From DATHKG01 sp035489435 (GTDB lineage Bacteria > Bacteroidota > Bacteroidia > Chitinophagales > Chitinophagaceae), in assembly GCA_035489435.1 (NCBI GenBank), contig DATHKG010000166.1: a stretch of 64,000 nt of DNA; one strand, 5' to 3'. The notes below the pieces were generated by a model. It did not search any database, was not told the origin of the DNA, and worked only from the letters and a program-made list of their open reading frames with translations. This document shows, in pieces, positions 7,975 through 15,160 of this stretch (its first letter is position 1; each line of letters begins with the position of its first letter). The translations under genes and the position numbers were made by a program.

Positions 7975-9039
7975 ATGTTTTATATCCAGGAATCCACATG
8001 CATTTCATCGCAATCAACCTTTCTCAATAAGATCAACCTGCTTGAATACCAGGTTCCCGAAGGCAATAAATTTTCTGTTAAAGAACCTTCGTACGAAGAC
8101 ATCCCTGAGAAAATATTGAGGCGCATGGGCAAGGCCGTTAGACTCGGAGTCGGGGCAGCAATGCCACTAATTGCGGGTTCTGGAAACCCTGACGGAATCA
8201 TAATAGGAACTGCCAATGGAGGAATGGAAGATTGTATTAAATTTCTAAATCAGATCATTGAGTATAAAGAAGGGCTGTTAACGCCGACTAATTTTGTTCA
8301 AAGCACTGCGAATGCTGTGGCCGGCCAGGTTGGTATGCTTCTAAAAAACAATGGCTACAATATCACTCATGTTCATCGTGGACATTCTTTTGAGAATGCT
8401 ATGCTCGATGCAGCCATGCATTTGGCCCAATATCCCGATGCCCGTTTACTATTAGGTGCAGTTGATGAAATATCCGCCTATAATTATAACATTGATTTGT
8501 TAGCTGGTTGGTACAAAACAACTGCCATTAACCCGGCAGAAATTTATAAAAGCGATAAACCCGGCAGCTATCCGGGTGAAGGATCAGCTATGTTTATCGT
8601 AGATAATAAAAAGCAACAGGGATCCGTCCGGATTGATGCTTTGAAAACCATTACATCTAATGATCCGCAACTCGTTAGGCATCGCTTTCACGAGTTTATC
8701 ACATTGAATAATTTACAGAACGATCCACCCGGCCTATATTTATCCGGCGAAAACGGCGACAGCAGGATGATGCATTTTTACGAAGCTTGTGAAACACAAA
8801 TTGAAAAGGTTCCTGTTGCGAGGTTTAAACATATATCAGGTGAGTTTGCAACCGCTTCTGCAATAGGTTTATGGTTATCAGCTGAAATACTTCGGAGCCA
8901 GGAGGTTCCCGTACATATGTGGAAACACCAGCAGCCTAACCCAATGGCAACACAACGCCACCCTTTACACAAAATATTGATCTACAATAACCATAAGGCT
9001 CTTCAACATAGTTTTATGCTATGCAGCATTGATCTATAA
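7975..9039 (+). CDS. Ketosynthase-like chain length factor (catalytic cysteine absent)
   Basis: The 354-residue protein is a shortened thiolase-fold homologue of the preceding ketosynthase. The segment VHRGHSFENAMLDA aligns with TACSSSANAIMFGA of the neighbour; the position of the nucleophile cysteine is arginine, and no cysteine stands in a nucleophile context elsewhere. Such proteins (ketoacyl-synt_2 type) serve as chain length factors paired with an active KAS II in aryl-polyene clusters. The N-terminal 60 residues lack the usual first glycine-rich strand and are divergent. The gene starts 4 bases after its partner and is the last of the packed operon. Confidence 0.85.
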   Translation: MFYIQESTCISSQSTFLNKINLLEYQVPEGNKFSVKEPSYEDIPEKILRRMGKAVRLGVGAAMPLIAGSGNPDGIIIGTANGGMEDCIKFLNQIIEYKEGLLTPTNFVQSTANAVAGQVGMLLKNNGYNITHVHRGHSFENAMLDAAMHLAQYPDARLLLGAVDEISAYNYNIDLLAGWYKTTAINPAEIYKSDKPGSYPGEGSAMFIVDNKKQQGSVRIDALKTITSNDPQLVRHRFHEFITLNNLQNDPPGLYLSGENGDSRMMHFYEACETQIEKVPVARFKHISGEFATASAIGLWLSAEILRSQEVPVHMWKHQQPNPMATQRHPLHKILIYNNHKALQHSFMLCSIDL

Positions 9040-9058
9040 TAAATCATTGATCTATAAT
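9027..9058 (+). repeat. 18-base-period tandem duplication across a stop codon
   Basis: CATTGATCTATAAT occurs at 9027-9040 and again at 9045-9058. The first copy carries the natural stop of the chain length factor; the second repeats the last codons plus a stop downstream. It looks like a small slippage duplication. Confidence 0.85.
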
Positions 9059-9166
9059 ATTTGGCAAATGACTTGTTGGGTTCACTAACATAAACGCGCA
9101 TAAACCCTGAGGCTGGCTTAGGTTTTGATTAATATCCTGCTTTATGCAGAATCAAAACAAGTCAAT

Positions 9167-9661
9167 ATGAAAAAGTCAATCTTACATTTTTCCGCAATCA
9201 TTTTTTTGGCCGGGGCATCCTTTATAAGCCTCGAATCCTGTAAGTCAAAGCCTAAAGATGCAGATATTGAAGCGGCGATCGTGTCCAAATCGACATCCTA
9301 CCCTGGATTATCCGCAACGGTAAAGGATGGTGTTGCCACATTAACCGGGACTGCGTCAGATGAAGCAACTAAAATCGCTTTTGAAAATGATGTAAAAGGC
9401 ATTGAAGGAGTAAAAAGTGTCGTGAACAACATTAGTGTAGCTCCTCCTCAAGCCGCGGCCCCTGTCGAAATTGCTGCCGATGATCCGATTGCCAAAGGTC
9501 TTGCTGATGCAACAAAAGATTATCCAACAGTTACGGCGACGGTCAATAATGGCGTTGTGACCTTAACAGGCGAACTTGAGCGATCAAAATTACCAGCGTT
9601 GATGAAGTCAATAAACACATTGAAACCAAAGAAAGTTGAACAGAAACTGACTTTGAAATAA
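9167..9661 (+). CDS. BON-domain lipoprotein
   Basis: From ATG 9167 the 164-residue protein begins MKKSILHFSAIIFLAG and ends its signal with LESC, a plausible lipobox with Cys25 as the acylated residue. Two BON-like repeats follow (about 33-92 and 106-164), recognisable by paired patterns VKDGVATLTGT and VNNGVVTLTGE, separated by an Ala/Pro linker. BON domains bind membranes or envelope polymers in osmotic-shock proteins such as OsmY. An in-frame start 14 codons upstream would spoil the signal peptide and is rejected. It stands alone after the pigment operon, followed 121 bases later by another BON-like gene. Confidence 0.85.
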   Translation: MKKSILHFSAIIFLAGASFISLESCKSKPKDADIEAAIVSKSTSYPGLSATVKDGVATLTGTASDEATKIAFENDVKGIEGVKSVVNNISVAPPQAAAPVEIAADDPIAKGLADATKDYPTVTATVNNGVVTLTGELERSKLPALMKSINTLKPKKVEQKLTLK

Positions 9662-9768
9662 GCAGGGGTAAACGCGATTATTATTTACTGATTTACAAAG
9701 CAGCAATTATCCCTGGTATACAATAATTCTGGTAGACAAATAATTATCTCTATTCAAACTTAAATTAT

Positions 9769-9774
9769 AGGAGG
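9769..9774 (+). promoter_or_regulatory. Unusually strong Shine-Dalgarno sequence
   Basis: AGGAGG lies 8 bases before ATG 9783. Perfect Shine-Dalgarno motifs are scarce among the genes of this window, as is usual in Bacteroidota, so this one stands out and suggests high or specially controlled translation of the BON/SH3 protein. Confidence 0.7.
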
Positions 9775-9782
9775 ACCAAATT

Positions 9783-10202
9783 ATGGCTCTGCAAGATAAA
9801 TATAAACAGCTGATCGATTCAGCCAAGGCCTCAGGTGTTACTAATCTACAGGTAGGGGTACAGGATAATGTGCTGTACATAAACGGGGAGGCGCCTGATG
9901 GAAGAACAAAAGACTCATTATGGGAAATTTATAATCAGATCGATCCTGACTTTCGTGGCGGAGATTTAATCCTCGATATAAATGTTTCGAATATGGCTGC
10001 AGGTGTCAAGGCAAAGGTTGTCACAGAAACTTCTAATCTGAATATCCGCAAAGGTCCGGGAACTGATCAACCCATTGTAGGAAAGGCAAAACACCATGAC
10101 TATGTTACGCTTGTAAGCAAAACAAATGATCAATGGTGGCTGGTTAAAACGGCGAGTGGAGAAGAAGGGTATGCATATGCTCAATATCTTTCGGTTGAAT
10201 AA
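9783..10202 (+). CDS. BON-like/SH3b domain protein, probably cytosolic or envelope-associated
   Basis: The 139-residue protein has an N-terminal BON-like half (about 5-70: VQDNVLYINGEAPD) and a C-terminal bacterial SH3 domain (about 75-139: SNLNIRKGPGTDQPIV ... EEGYAYAQYL), the latter known for binding peptidoglycan or peptides. No signal peptide is visible, which is odd for an SH3b protein. The start is fixed by the AGGAGG 8 bases upstream. Similar small proteins with a BON-like plus LysM or SH3b layout occur singly in Bacteroidota; their function is not established. Likely monocistronic. Confidence 0.8.
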   Translation: MALQDKYKQLIDSAKASGVTNLQVGVQDNVLYINGEAPDGRTKDSLWEIYNQIDPDFRGGDLILDINVSNMAAGVKAKVVTETSNLNIRKGPGTDQPIVGKAKHHDYVTLVSKTNDQWWLVKTASGEEGYAYAQYLSVE

Positions 10203-10241
10203 TTAGAGCAACCCGACGGTATTTATAGGGTCGCTTCTGTT

Positions 10242-10258
10242 GGACGCGGTCCTTTTTT
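10242..10258 (+). terminator. Weak candidate terminator
   Basis: GGAC-GCG-GTCC followed by six T (10253-10258). The stem is only four base pairs, so this is tentative; it lies 40 bases after the SH3b gene. Confidence 0.35.
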
Positions 10259-10436
10259 GTGCGAGCAGCAATAAACATATTTCTTTAATCGCAATATTAC
10301 ACCGAATGCCAAAACACCATTAGAATCTGATTAAAATTGACCTACAATTAATCTAGCGCCGTATCCCACCCATATTTTTAGTTATATTGAGTAAATACAT
10401 ACAGATTAGTAATATATCCTATTTATTCATAAGGCG

Positions 10437-11117
10437 ATGAAGCTACTAATCATTGAAGACGAAAGAGAAATTTCAGATAGTATCTGCGATTACATGGAAA
10501 ACGATCATTTCTTTTGCGAGCGGGCCGCAACTTATCCCGAGGCGCTTGAGAAATTAGCCAATTCCTCCTATGCCTGTATTTTGCTGGATATCGGGTTACC
10601 GGGCGGAAGTGGCCTCGGGTTACTCGAATATCTCAAAAAAGAAAACAGGACTGACGGTATCCTGATAATTACTGCAAAGAATTCGCTGGATGATAAGGTT
10701 ACCGGTCTCAACTTCGGCGCAGACGACTATTTAACGAAGCCATTTCATCTTGCTGAACTTTCAGCAAGGGTCACGGCAATAACCCGACGCAAAGCATTCG
10801 ATGGAAAAAGCACTATCGCCTGTAACAATCTGCTTATTGATCTGAAAAAGAAAACGGCAAGTGTCAACGACAGGTTAGTGGATCTAACAAAAAAAGAATA
10901 TGACCTGTTGCTGTATTTTTTAAGCAACAAAAATAAAGTGATATCCAAGAATGCTATCGCTGAACATCTCTGGGGGAACAATGCCGACCTGGCCAGCAAC
11001 TACGACTTCCTGTATACTCATATAAAAAACATGAGAAAAAAACTGGTTTGGGCCGGCTGCGAAGATTATGTGAGATCAGTATATGGGATGGGTTACAAAT
11101 TTCAGCAGCATGATTAA
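10437..11117 (+). CDS. OmpR-family response regulator
   Basis: The 226-residue protein has a receiver domain (1-115) with acidic residues IEDE at 6-9, phospho-acceptor Asp51 in CILLDIGLPGGSG, Thr79 in IITAKN and Lys101 in YLTKPF, followed by an OmpR/PhoB winged-helix DNA-binding domain (about 128-226, with KKEYDLLLYFL and RKKLVWAG ... SVYGMGYKF). The histidine kinase gene begins 3 bases after its stop. It precedes the convergent heme-uptake operon, but nothing in the sequence ties it to iron. The stimulus is unknown. Confidence 0.95.
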   Translation: MKLLIIEDEREISDSICDYMENDHFFCERAATYPEALEKLANSSYACILLDIGLPGGSGLGLLEYLKKENRTDGILIITAKNSLDDKVTGLNFGADDYLTKPFHLAELSARVTAITRRKAFDGKSTIACNNLLIDLKKKTASVNDRLVDLTKKEYDLLLYFLSNKNKVISKNAIAEHLWGNNADLASNYDFLYTHIKNMRKKLVWAGCEDYVRSVYGMGYKFQQHD

Positions 11118-11120
11118 CAA

Positions 11121-12383
11121 ATGAAACTATTCTCAAGGCTGTACAGGTTAAATCTGTTTGCCACATTATCCATCTTTATTTTTTCCAGTATTGGCTATTA
11201 CTTCCTGATAAGATTTGTAGTAATTAAGCAGTTTGATGAAAATTTACAAATTGAAAGATCAGAAATAGAAAAATATGTAGGAACTCATCATGAATTGCCA
11301 GAGATCTTCGCTGTAAAAGATCGTCTTATTACATTTAGCCCGACGGACAAGTCCCATAAATCGACATTTCAAACCATCGCCACATATGATACAGTGGGAG
11401 CAGATACTGCTGACTTCAGGAAACTATTTTTTACCGTCCAGGCAGGCAATCAATGGTATCAGGCAATGGTAGGCAAATCGATGGAAGGCACCGAACATCT
11501 TATACACACTATTATAGCGATAACCATCGTTGCTATAATGCTGATACTGTTAGTTTCTTCCATTATTAACAGGGTCGTATTGAAAACCCTTTGGCAGCCG
11601 TTTTATAAAGTGCTGCAGTTGATGAAAAATTATCAGGTAAGTAAACCAGATCCGCTTGTATTCCCTGACAGTAAGATAGAAGAGTTCAATTTTATGAGTT
11701 TAGTCTTAATGAAAGCCACTACCAAAGCAAATCAGGATTACCTGACACTGAAAGAATTTACCGAAAATGCCTCTCATGAAATGCAGACACCGCTGGCTAT
11801 CATCCGATCGAAAATAGATCTTGTTATACAGGATGAACAAATATTCGCCAGGCATAGCATCAACTTGCAGGCAATGTATAAGGCAATTGACAAACTGACG
11901 AACCTGAATTACTCCCTGTTATTCCTTACTAAAATCGAAAACAACCAGTTCAATGATACAAGGGAGATAAATATCCGCGAAATACTGGACGAAAAAATAT
12001 TTCAATTTGAGGAAATACTTTTAGTCAACGGAATAAAATTGTCCGTAAAAACAACAGATGTTAAGGTAGATATGAACGGGATGCTGCTGGACGCCCTGCT
12101 GAATAACCTGATAAGTAATGCAGTGAAACACAACAAGGCAGCGGGAAGTATTAACATTAATCTCACCAGCGACAAAAAACTGGTGATTGGTAACTCTGGA
12201 AACGGTGTATTGCTGGATCAGAAAAAAGTGTTCACACGTTTTTATAAGCCCGAACAAAACACCCAAAATACCGGCTTAGGTTTATCCATTATGAAGCATA
12301 TATGCATTGCATCCGGGTGCAAAATCAGCTACCACTATGAAAACGATTTTCATTTTTTTACCGTAGATTGGATAATAACATAA
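11121..12383 (+). CDS. Sensor histidine kinase (partner of the 10437 regulator)
   Basis: The 420-residue kinase has a membrane segment near residues 11-32, a periplasmic sensor region (about 33-126), a second membrane segment (about 127-150), the phospho-acceptor His219 in ENASHEMQTPL, an N-box (LLNNLISNAVKHNK, about 328-341) and a G-box (NTGLGLSIMKHI, near 385-396). This is the HisKA/HATPase_c layout of OmpR-coupled kinases. The H-box is E-M-Q-T-P-L rather than E-L-R-T-P, a mild variation common in Bacteroidota. The gene ends 6 bases before the end of the convergent hmuV gene, without a visible terminator between them. Confidence 0.94.
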   Translation: MKLFSRLYRLNLFATLSIFIFSSIGYYFLIRFVVIKQFDENLQIERSEIEKYVGTHHELPEIFAVKDRLITFSPTDKSHKSTFQTIATYDTVGADTADFRKLFFTVQAGNQWYQAMVGKSMEGTEHLIHTIIAITIVAIMLILLVSSIINRVVLKTLWQPFYKVLQLMKNYQVSKPDPLVFPDSKIEEFNFMSLVLMKATTKANQDYLTLKEFTENASHEMQTPLAIIRSKIDLVIQDEQIFARHSINLQAMYKAIDKLTNLNYSLLFLTKIENNQFNDTREINIREILDEKIFQFEEILLVNGIKLSVKTTDVKVDMNGMLLDALLNNLISNAVKHNKAAGSININLTSDKKLVIGNSGNGVLLDQKKVFTRFYKPEQNTQNTGLGLSIMKHICIASGCKISYHYENDFHFFTVDWIIT

Positions 12384-12389
12384 CAGTCA

Positions 12390-13169
12390 TTAATTATAAA
12401 CCAGCAGGGGCCTTTTTGTAACAGCATTGTTTATAAGGGTCACTGAAACATTGAATACGTCCGCAATCAGATCTGCGGTTAGCACTTCCATAGTGTTGCC
12501 ATGAGCATTTAGTCTTCCGTTCTTGAAAAAAAACAGTTTATCTGCATATTGTAAGGCCAGGTTTATATCATGTATAACCGCTATAACGATAGTATCGTTG
12601 CCGGTGAATTCGCGTGCTATCCGAAGGAATTCCTGCTGATAGCTTATATCAAGATTATTGAGTGGTTCATCCAAAAATAAATAACGATTGCCTTCCTTTG
12701 GCCGTTCCCAGATCTGGGCCAAAACCCGGGCGTATTGTACTCTTTGTTTTTCGCCACCACTCAAAGTCAGATAATTACGTTCCTTAAAATCAGTGAGTCG
12801 TAATCTTTCAATGACATCGTTACAAATAGAATTATCTTTTGGGGAAGGGTTAAAATCAAAATGCGGGTAACGACCCATCATTACCACTTCATCAACAGTG
12901 AGTGGAAAGCTTAGATCAGGTTGTTGGCTCATGACAGCGCGGTGCCTGGCAAGTTCCCTTAGCTGTTGTTTTCTGAGCACTTTCTCATTGTAACAAACCC
13001 TTCCTGTATAACCCTGTATTTCGCCACTAAAAATACGGAAGAACGTTGATTTGCCAGATCCGTTGGGTCCGAGGATCATATTAAATTCGCCGGCATGAAA
13101 CTCAATATTTATATCTTCCAATATCTTTCTGTTGCCTATCTTATAACTGATATTTTCTGTTCTAAGCAT
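12390..13169 (-). CDS. hmuV: Heme-type ABC importer ATP-binding protein
   Basis: The start is ATG at 13169, overlapping the permease stop by 8 bases; the longer reading from 13199 is less likely. The 259-residue protein has Walker A GPNGSGKS (34-41), the signature LSGGEKQRVQYA, Walker B YLFLDEP and a switch region VIHDINLAL. This is the FecE/HmuV/BtuD class of ATPases for iron chelates, heme or cobalamin. Heme is favoured because the cognate binding protein looks like HmuT and no cobalamin riboswitch is seen upstream of the operon. Confidence 0.9.
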   Translation of the reverse strand: MLRTENISYKIGNRKILEDINIEFHAGEFNMILGPNGSGKSTFFRIFSGEIQGYTGRVCYNEKVLRKQQLRELARHRAVMSQQPDLSFPLTVDEVVMMGRYPHFDFNPSPKDNSICNDVIERLRLTDFKERNYLTLSGGEKQRVQYARVLAQIWERPKEGNRYLFLDEPLNNLDISYQQEFLRIAREFTGNDTIVIAVIHDINLALQYADKLFFFKNGRLNAHGNTMEVLTADLIADVFNVSVTLINNAVTKRPLLVYN

Positions 13170-14214
13170 TGCCGCCTCCTTTGGTTTGAATGATGTCAAA
13201 CTTTTTTAACAGAAAGAGAAAAATCGGTGCACCAACTAATGACGTTATAATTCCGATAGGAATTTCTGCGGGGGGGAGTAACATTCTTGCACCAAAATCG
13301 GCCAGAGTTAGTAAAAGCGCGCCCAATAGCATTGATGCTGGTAAAAGCCTTTTATTATCGCTTCCAATGAGCAGCCGCAACACGTGTGGAACTATCAAGC
13401 CCATGAAACCGATTACTCCCGTGAACGCAGTTGCTACAGCGACCATTGCCGTATTAATGATCATGATTTTCTTTTTTAGTTGATCTGCATCTACCCCTAA
13501 ATATGTCGCCTCGGCTTCACCAAGCAATAAGGCATTCAGTTGCTTCGTATAACGTAATGCAATCGCAAACATGATGAAAGCTACGGTTCCTACAATAGCA
13601 ACCTGTGACCAGCTGGCACCGGAAAAAGTTCCCAGGTTCCAGAAAGTTATACTCCTTGCCTGTGGGTCCCTGGCCACATAACTCATGAAGCCCATACCGC
13701 TAAGACCAACAGCATTTACTGCTATGCCTGCCAGTAAGAGTGACAGTATCGAAATTCTTCCGGCGCTCTTTGCAAGCATATATACAATATATGTAGCCAG
13801 CAACCCGCCGGCAAAAGCAAAAACCGGCACTAGCAGGGGTCCAAGTATGCTTTTCAATCCGATACTCATATTTGCTGCCAGAACAAATACAACAGAGGCT
13901 CCGAAAGCCGCACCTGCGCTTGTACCAACCAACCCTGGTTCCACTATGGGATTTCGGAAAAGGCCTTGCATTAATACCCCGGACACGGAAAGTATAGCAC
14001 CGGTGATGGCACATAACAGTACCCTGGGCAATCGAATCTGCAGAAACACCGCTTCATAGATACTACCCGGTTTTTTTCCCCCGGCAAAATGTTTGAGCGA
14101 TGACAACATTTCACCGGGCGAAATGGACACAGCGCCAAATACAATTGCAACAAGCAGCATCAGCATCAACAATAAAACAAGCGCAGGAAAAAAGAATTTA
14201 CTGTTTCTTAGCAT
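13162..14214 (-). CDS. hmuU: FecCD-family permease of heme/iron-chelate importer
   Basis: The 350-residue very hydrophobic protein has about ten membrane segments and FecCD signatures: RLPRVLLCAITGAILSVSGVLMQGLFRNP in the N-terminal third (arginine-proline loop and QG-RNP) and GFMGLIVPHVLRLLIG near the C-terminus, the coupling helix to the ATPase. It overlaps hmuT by 17 bases and hmuV by 8, indicating translational coupling. It forms a homodimer in family members and moves substrate from the periplasmic binding protein into the cytoplasm. Confidence 0.93.
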   Translation of the reverse strand: MLRNSKFFFPALVLLLMLMLLVAIVFGAVSISPGEMLSSLKHFAGGKKPGSIYEAVFLQIRLPRVLLCAITGAILSVSGVLMQGLFRNPIVEPGLVGTSAGAAFGASVVFVLAANMSIGLKSILGPLLVPVFAFAGGLLATYIVYMLAKSAGRISILSLLLAGIAVNAVGLSGMGFMSYVARDPQARSITFWNLGTFSGASWSQVAIVGTVAFIMFAIALRYTKQLNALLLGEAEATYLGVDADQLKKKIMIINTAMVAVATAFTGVIGFMGLIVPHVLRLLIGSDNKRLLPASMLLGALLLTLADFGARMLLPPAEIPIGIITSLVGAPIFLFLLKKFDIIQTKGGGNA

Positions 14215-15115
14215 AACCAGGCGGGTGTAATAATTTCATTAATTGAATAATATTATCTCCGGACCTTGGTCCAAAATAGATAATATCATGTTCCTCGAAC
14301 CTAACAATACGTTTGTTTTTACCCGCATTTGTTAGTGCTACGCCAGGAACCTCTGATATAAACTTATCCATACTTCCCATCTGGTCGTAACCATAATCAG
14401 TAGCAATTATAATATCCGGATTGGCAGTGGCGACAGCTTCTGCGCTGATCTCGCGCGCGCCGCTTGCCTTATAGCTGGTAACTTTCCCGCCCGCCATTTG
14501 AATCATCTTGTCTGCGACACCACCCCGGCCGCTCATGACGAAGTATATATTGCTGGCACGGCCAAAATGAATGATCATAACATTTGGAGTATCCCCTGGA
14601 GCAATTGTACTAAGCGCCCCGGCTGACCGCGTTAACCCCGCATCCATTTTGACAATAAGAGAATCTGCCTTATGTTGCTCCCCGAAAAAAACACCCAGTT
14701 CTTTCAAAAGAAGCCGGGAGCTGTCGATAGTATTTGCACCGCCGAAAACTTTTATGTTCAATCCCGCTTTGACTATTTGCGGTATTACATTCTCCGGGCC
14801 TATGTCATTGCTATGGATCACCAGTTCAGGATTCATGGCAATGATAGTTTCAGCACTGAGCGCCCGGTGATAACCAACTGTTTTTAACAGCTTCGCACTA
14901 TCAGGGTAAGTGCTGCTTAAATCAACCGCAACAATATTATGACCCTTGCCCAGCGCAAATAACATCTCGGTTAAATGCTTTGAAAGAGAAACAATACGCT
15001 GATCTTTTAGTGTATCATTCTCCCGGTTACCAAATCTTCCGCAAGCAACAACGCAGATTAGTAATAACATCGCGAATGCGTAAGAATAAAAATATATAGT
15101 CCTGGTTTTTCTCAT
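14198..15115 (-). CDS. hmuT: Heme/iron-chelate binding lipoprotein of ABC importer
   Basis: The 305-residue protein has a lipoprotein signal ending CVVAC (Cys25) and the TroA/FecB two-lobe pattern. Segments RIVSLSKHLTEMLFALG and VGYHRALSAETIIAMNPELVI match the HmuT-type sequence, in which a tyrosine in the GY-RALSAE loop lies at the binding cleft. The family delivers heme (or, in relatives, vitamin B12 or ferric chelates) to the FecCD permease. The gene lies 45 bases after the TonB receptor. Heme specificity is inferred from these loops; B12 remains possible. Confidence 0.82.
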   Translation of the reverse strand: MRKTRTIYFYSYAFAMLLLICVVACGRFGNRENDTLKDQRIVSLSKHLTEMLFALGKGHNIVAVDLSSTYPDSAKLLKTVGYHRALSAETIIAMNPELVIHSNDIGPENVIPQIVKAGLNIKVFGGANTIDSSRLLLKELGVFFGEQHKADSLIVKMDAGLTRSAGALSTIAPGDTPNVMIIHFGRASNIYFVMSGRGGVADKMIQMAGGKVTSYKASGAREISAEAVATANPDIIIATDYGYDQMGSMDKFISEVPGVALTNAGKNKRIVRFEEHDIIYFGPRSGDNIIQLMKLLHPPGYAKKQ

Positions 15116-15160
15116 GATTACAAAATGATAGGGGCAATTCCGCAGAACTACCCCTTTTCG

